A stretch of DNA of 64,000 nt from UTCHB3 sp002050155 (lineage in GTDB: Bacteria; Bacteroidota; Ignavibacteria; Ignavibacteriales; Ignavibacteriaceae), in contig CP129491.1 of assembly GCA_030584105.1 (NCBI GenBank), positions 1,054,001 to 1,118,000 of the forward strand, read 5' to 3'. Position numbers and translations under genes: made by a program. Shown here piece after piece: positions 59,924 through 64,000 of the stretch (the first letter of the stretch is position 1; every line of letters begins with the position of its first letter). The notes under the pieces were generated by a model. It ran no database searches. It was not told where the DNA came from and worked only from the letters and a program-made list of their open reading frames with translations.

Positions 59924-61111
59924 ATGTTTTTCCGTAAATTGTTACTGCTTCCTCTTTTTCTGTTAACTTTTGTGCTACTTTTGTTGACAGCCCTTGCTTT
60001 TTATCCATATATCTTTACAAATATTTACAAATTCCCGGCAATTAAACCTTTTTCGGGAGGTGAATGGTATAACCCCTATGCTGATACCTCGGGGAAGTGG
60101 TTCAAAGCCAACTTTCACGCTCACGCAAAGGCATGGTCGGGTTTAACCAACGGAAAATTTGTACCAAACCGGCTTGATTCCATTTACAGATCAATGGGGT
60201 ACGATTTTATCGGTATTTCGGACTATCATAAAATTTCAAAAGCTACTGATACACCGGAGGAGGAGTTTTTCCCGATCTACGAACATGGTCTGAATATCTT
60301 TAAGCGACATCAACAAGCGTTAGACGCAAAAAAAATAGTGAATTTTGACTATCCACTCTTCCAAACTCTTCATCATAAACAGGATATGATCGAGAGGATG
60401 CGCCCTTACTCAAAACTTCTTGCTATTAACCATCCGGAATTTATGGACGCATACCCGCCTGATGATTTTAACTATCTTTCAAACTACACGCATATTGAAA
60501 TTTTAAACCATTTCAGAACTTCATTGCCTCAATGGGATGCGGCGCTTACTGCCGGGTATCCCGCTTTCGGATACGGCAACGACGACTCGCACGACCAGAG
60601 CAACAAAGATGAAACCGGAAGGTTCTGGACTATGGTCCGGGCAAGCTCCCTCTTAAATAATTTGATTTTAGACGGACTGAGAAAGGGAAATTCAATAGCT
60701 GTAAAGGGTGATAGCGGTTTTGTGGATAATGAACTAAGATATCTTTTAATCGATGGTGATTCGATGCGGCTAAAACTGCAAAATCCTGCTGATTCAATCA
60801 GACTTATCTCAATGAACGGCTCGATGGTTTACACGGCAGTAAACTCTGATAGCCTTTCTTATTTCCTTCAAAAGGTGAAAGGATATTTAAGGGCAGAAAT
60901 ATACAACCCAAAAACCTCTTTTTTTCTTAACCCGCTGATTCGAACCAATGGTATCTTACCGGCATATAAACCTGTTAAAAATGCGGCTTTTTCTTTTGTA
61001 TTCAGAGTGGTTGGTCTTATTATTTATTTAGTATATCTTGTAGTGGCATACAAGATTTTAACAAAGATGTTCAAAGTAATTTTCAGAAAAAGAGCCAAAC
61101 ACACTATTTAA
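59924..61111 (+). CDS. Membrane-anchored PHP-type metallohydrolase-like protein
   Basis: A 395-residue protein with a membrane helix (~5-30), an extracytoplasmic domain and a second hydrophobic segment near the C-terminus (~358-383). The domain shows PHP-like metal motifs: FHAHAKA (His65, His67), SDYHK (Asp100, His102), NHPEFM (His~170) and GNDDSHD (His223). PHP enzymes act on phosphoesters; here the domain faces outward and the substrate is unknown. Transcribed divergently from htpG. Confidence 0.75.
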   Translation: MFFRKLLLLPLFLLTFVLLLLTALAFYPYIFTNIYKFPAIKPFSGGEWYNPYADTSGKWFKANFHAHAKAWSGLTNGKFVPNRLDSIYRSMGYDFIGISDYHKISKATDTPEEEFFPIYEHGLNIFKRHQQALDAKKIVNFDYPLFQTLHHKQDMIERMRPYSKLLAINHPEFMDAYPPDDFNYLSNYTHIEILNHFRTSLPQWDAALTAGYPAFGYGNDDSHDQSNKDETGRFWTMVRASSLLNNLILDGLRKGNSIAVKGDSGFVDNELRYLLIDGDSMRLKLQNPADSIRLISMNGSMVYTAVNSDSLSYFLQKVKGYLRAEIYNPKTSFFLNPLIRTNGILPAYKPVKNAAFSFVFRVVGLIIYLVYLVVAYKILTKMFKVIFRKRAKHTI

Positions 61112-61220
61112 GGTGGGTATTGTGTCGGTTTGTAAAGTATTTCGTTAATTTTAATTTTTTCGCTACTTACTGCTTAAATTTTAATCGAGACTGCCTTAAG
61201 TTGTAAAATACCCTCTAAAA

Positions 61221-61312
61221 ACTGAACTTATACTTTACGCTTCATTGGTTTTATTCAATTTTATCAATCTAATTAAGGAAGCTAAATACTGAACTTATAC
61301 TTTACAGTTCAG
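61221..61312. repeat. Direct repeat with hairpin in the gap before the antiporter
   Basis: ACTGAACTTATACTTTAC occurs at 61221-61238 and 61288-61305, 67 bp apart. The second copy forms a small hairpin CTGAAC...GTTCAG (61289-61312) followed on the plus strand by CGGTTTTT, which may act as a weak terminator of the PHP gene. The rest of the 222-bp gap (61112-61333) shows no gene. Confidence 0.6.
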
Positions 61313-61333
61313 CGGTTTTTACTAAACCTTGCG

Positions 61334-62797
61334 CTATCCCCCGTTTTTGAAGAAGCCGGCAACATTATCAATTTCGTGCTTATCAGCCAGAAGAATTACG
61401 AGATCATCTTCTGAAATTCGTGTGCTGCCGGAAGGAATAACATATTTTCCCTTTCTTTCAATAAGCACTATCAACACTTCTTTTGGCAAACCGAGTTCAA
61501 CAATCTTGTTTCCGCATGCAGGCGAACCGGGTTGAACGAACAAATCGAACAAAGTTTTATCATCATCGCGCCCGGTTTCAATATCAATCAACACCTTTTT
61601 AGTTAGAGTTTTCTCTGAAGTTACGCGCAGAAACCGTGCAGCAAACGGAAGCGACCACCCCTGCCCAAGCGCTGATAATATCACAACAAAGAAAACGAGA
61701 TTAAAAACCTTATCACCGGCCGGAATATCTGCGGTTAGAGCAAAAGTGGCAAGAATAATTGGAACTGCACCCCTTAAGCCACCCCAAACGATAAAAAACT
61801 TTTCCCGCAAGTTGAACCTGCTGAAAATAAGAGAGATAAAAACAGCAATCGGGCGGGCAACAAATGTAAGAAAAATTGCAAACAAGATTCCAATCAGAGA
61901 AACTTCTATAAGCTTTGAAGGATAAATCAACAAACCCAATGTAATAAACATTCCTATTTGGCTGAGCCATGCAAGCCCTTCAAAAAAGCGGGTGGTGTTT
62001 GTTTTATGCTGGTATTCATACTTATTTGCCACTATACCCGCAAGATAAACGGCTAAGAAGCCCGAACCGGAAAGCAGTGCTGTGCCACTATAGATAGAAA
62101 TTGCACCTGCCATAACAAACACCGGGTAAAAACCGGGCAGAAGAAAATCGAGTCGGTTCATTATCCATGCTATTGCTCTTCCGCCGGCAATTCCGGTTAC
62201 GGCACCAATTCCAAACTGCATTAAAAAGATCAGGAAATATTCGTAAAGGGGTTTTTCCGGCAAAGTTATCACAGAAATCATCATTGCGGTAAGGAAGATA
62301 GCCATCGGATCGTTGCTGCCACTTTCCAATTCTAAAACCGGTTGAAGTATGCCCCCTAAGCTCATTTCTTTGGCGCGCAACACCGAAAAAACCGCAGCTG
62401 CATCTGTTGAAGCTATAACCGAACCGATAAGAAGTGAATATTTGAACTCGTAGCCGGCTACATAATAAAGAAACAACCCGGAGAATAACCCCGTTAAGAC
62501 CACCCCAAGTGTCGCTAATGAAACTGCTGATTTGTAGCCCTTTTTAACAGATTCAAAATTTGTCTCTAACCCGCCCGAAAAAAGTATAAAAATAAGTGCA
62601 ACAGTACCTATTGACTGTGCGAACTGGGCATTGTTAAAATCTATTCCACCGGGGCCCTCCGAGCCGGCAAGCATCCCTAAACCTATAAAAAGCAACAACG
62701 CCGGAACACCATAATTCTTTGTCAGACGGGTCACAAGTATCGCCAAAATCACAAGTACTGATAAAATCAGCAGTTTATCTTCAATCAATTGTTGCAT
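61334..62797 (-). CDS. Potassium/proton antiporter, CPA1 type with RCK_C domain
   Basis: A 487-residue NhaP2/CvrA-like cation/H+ antiporter with about 12 membrane helices over 1-395. SVIASTDAAAVFSVL and ESGSNDPMA (Asn-Asp pair) are the ion-binding motifs. A C-terminal TrkA-C/RCK_C domain (~405-480) ends ...DEIDNVAGFFKNGG and would bind nucleotide or metal for regulation. It probably regulates cytoplasmic K+ and pH at the inner membrane. Minus strand, with no operon partners. Confidence 0.9.
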   Translation of the reverse strand: MQQLIEDKLLILSVLVILAILVTRLTKNYGVPALLLFIGLGMLAGSEGPGGIDFNNAQFAQSIGTVALIFILFSGGLETNFESVKKGYKSAVSLATLGVVLTGLFSGLFLYYVAGYEFKYSLLIGSVIASTDAAAVFSVLRAKEMSLGGILQPVLELESGSNDPMAIFLTAMMISVITLPEKPLYEYFLIFLMQFGIGAVTGIAGGRAIAWIMNRLDFLLPGFYPVFVMAGAISIYSGTALLSGSGFLAVYLAGIVANKYEYQHKTNTTRFFEGLAWLSQIGMFITLGLLIYPSKLIEVSLIGILFAIFLTFVARPIAVFISLIFSRFNLREKFFIVWGGLRGAVPIILATFALTADIPAGDKVFNLVFFVVILSALGQGWSLPFAARFLRVTSEKTLTKKVLIDIETGRDDDKTLFDLFVQPGSPACGNKIVELGLPKEVLIVLIERKGKYVIPSGSTRISEDDLVILLADKHEIDNVAGFFKNGG

Positions 62798-62920
62798 CGG
62801 CTATTTTTTTATCTATTATTATTTTTTTCGGATTAATTATATTTTGATTCTGTTATTCAAAGGTTTAATTTTGTTTAAACTTTCTGTGATTTTTTTCCAA
62901 TTTTCCTTCGGGATTTTCAG

Positions 62921-64000
62921 ATGAGCAAACATAAATCTCATTCATTTATGAACGAGATATACAAGAAAAAACTCAGGCAAAATATTTTCACCTCTATTGC
63001 CGCGAATCTAAGAAGCAATATAACTATTGCACTTGGAAATCTGAATATTATTGAAGAAAATCGTGACGAAAAAACCAATTTTGAAGCACTAAAAGATATA
63101 AAATGCGCACTTAATTATTTAGAAGCGCTCTCTTCTCAGATCGACGGGCTTTCAAGTTCCGCTATGCCTGATTTTGTTCCCGGAAATGTTGACCTTGTTA
63201 AAATTCTGAATGTTGTTACCCAAAACTTAAAATTTCTGGCAGCACAAAAAGAAATCGACATCTTCTTCACGGGGGTTTACGATAAATATTTAACCTACAT
63301 TTCACCTTTGATGATCGATCGGTTAGCCGGACATTTAATTTCGATGTTGATCCGGTCATCATTGCCTTCAAGCATCATTCGAGTCATTTTGCAACAAAAA
63401 GACAACAAACATGGGCAACTTTGTGTTATTTTTTCACCGTGTTATGATATTGTAAGAAAAGATTCCGAAATAACTCATTACGACCTGCTGACCTCACTTT
63501 CCGGAAATTTGTTAGATGCCTGCTTATACGAATCACTTTGCGAAACTTTTGACATTGATACTTCAATAATTCAGGAAGGTGACTCTCTTAAAGTGTTGAT
63601 TCCGATGCCCCCGATGAGTGAAGATGAAAAGGAAGATGATTTTCTGATTAACTATAACTTATGGAGCACTTTTCGAATTTACGAGAACCAAAGCCCGGCG
63701 CAAGACGGTACCGCCACTTCGTTTGACGATGACCCTAACAAACAAATCATTCTTATTATTGAAGATAACCAGGAAGTGGGGCGATTCTTATCGAAAACTC
63801 TTCAGGATGAATACAGGGTTATTCAGGCTTTCAACGGTTTCGACGGCTTAAGAAAAGCCGTTAACCTTATCCCTGATCTGATTCTTTCAGATATTCACAT
63901 GCCCGGCGTAAACGGAATAGACCTCACCCGTTTGATTAAAAACGATGAAAAAACCTCACACATCCCGGTGGCACTCATAACTGCCGACGCATACGAAGCA
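62921..64000 (+). CDS. Hybrid histidine-kinase-like protein with receiver domain, 5' part
   Basis: Open from ATG at 62921 to the window end (360 codons). Residues ~20-75 resemble the DHp helix pair, but the H-box reads IFTSIAANLRSNITIA, where the usual form is ...ISHEFRTPLT..; the phospho-His is Ala and Pro is Asn. A degenerate HATPase_c-like stretch follows (~90-230) with no N, G1 or G2 boxes. A good receiver domain begins ~278 (IILIIEDNQEVG) with phospho-acceptor Asp in ILSDIHMPG (~327). It has no signal peptide or membrane helix. It resembles the cytoplasmic half of a HTCC-type protein; it likely receives signals rather than autophosphorylating. Confidence 0.75.
   Translation, partial: MSKHKSHSFMNEIYKKKLRQNIFTSIAANLRSNITIALGNLNIIEENRDEKTNFEALKDIKCALNYLEALSSQIDGLSSSAMPDFVPGNVDLVKILNVVTQNLKFLAAQKEIDIFFTGVYDKYLTYISPLMIDRLAGHLISMLIRSSLPSSIIRVILQQKDNKHGQLCVIFSPCYDIVRKDSEITHYDLLTSLSGNLLDACLYESLCETFDIDTSIIQEGDSLKVLIPMPPMSEDEKEDDFLINYNLWSTFRIYENQSPAQDGTATSFDDDPNKQIILIIEDNQEVGRFLSKTLQDEYRVIQAFNGFDGLRKAVNLIPDLILSDIHMPGVNGIDLTRLIKNDEKTSHIPVALITADAYEA

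Overview
The window reads as a chromosomal segment of a Gram-negative, diderm bacterium of the Bacteroidota/Chlorobiota/Ignavibacteriota lineage; an Ignavibacteria-like organism fits best. This rests on type IX secretion genes (porU, porV, a porQ-like gene, and a secreted protein with a T9SS C-terminal sorting domain), an uppS-bamA-skp-skp-lpxD envelope cluster, and repeated use of the Bacteroidota-type -7 promoter element TATATTTG. It also has lexA and a chemoreceptor-like protein, which are not typical of gut Bacteroidetes. The species cannot be named from sequence alone. Base composition is moderately AT-rich, and the two defence-related segments (424-2321 and 51118-53074) look richer still in A+T.

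Layout. 1-423 is the right end of an IS3-family element, identical to the end of a complete copy at 48727-50123. The left copy cuts off the 5' part of a DUF262-type (GmrS-like) gene. Next come tRNA-His, a 4 x 67 bp tandem repeat, a lipoprotein and an esterase, then the tRNA-modification genes queE-queD-truA. From 7021 to 12455 a minus-strand cluster builds the envelope: uppS, bamA, two OmpH/Skp chaperones and lpxD. lexA (13350-13991) heads a small operon with a WYL-like protein and a nuclease-fold-like protein; its operator fills the promoter spacer. Housekeeping genes follow (surE, a VWA-like protein, comF, argS, rsfS, panD), then a porQ-like gene and a substrate-binding protein/chemoreceptor pair.

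25693-47486 is one long run of minus-strand genes. From the distal end up these are ruvX, rel, a TPR protein, a CoA-disulfide-reductase-like flavoprotein, der, an SGNH hydrolase plus a degenerate MBOAT acyltransferase, an outer-membrane peptidase-MA/propeller protein, an M6-like T9SS cargo protein that has lost its zinc site, porV and porU. PorU and PorV act together in T9SS attachment, and the neighbouring cargo is their probable client. After nth and the complete IS there is a membrane HELSH protein, a type II restriction-modification pair with a YhdJ-like methylase, the haem genes hemL-hemB, a GNAT, citrate synthase, HtpG, a membrane-anchored PHP-type hydrolase, a CPA1-type antiporter and the start of a hybrid histidine-kinase-like protein.

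The best candidates for something new are the lexA-WYL-nuclease-like operon, the catalytically dead M6 cargo protein beside porV/porU, the tRNA-His without its usual G-1:C73 identity pair, the MBOAT with Tyr in place of the catalytic His, and the many short tandem duplications in intergenic gaps, one of which holds the stop codons of two convergent genes.
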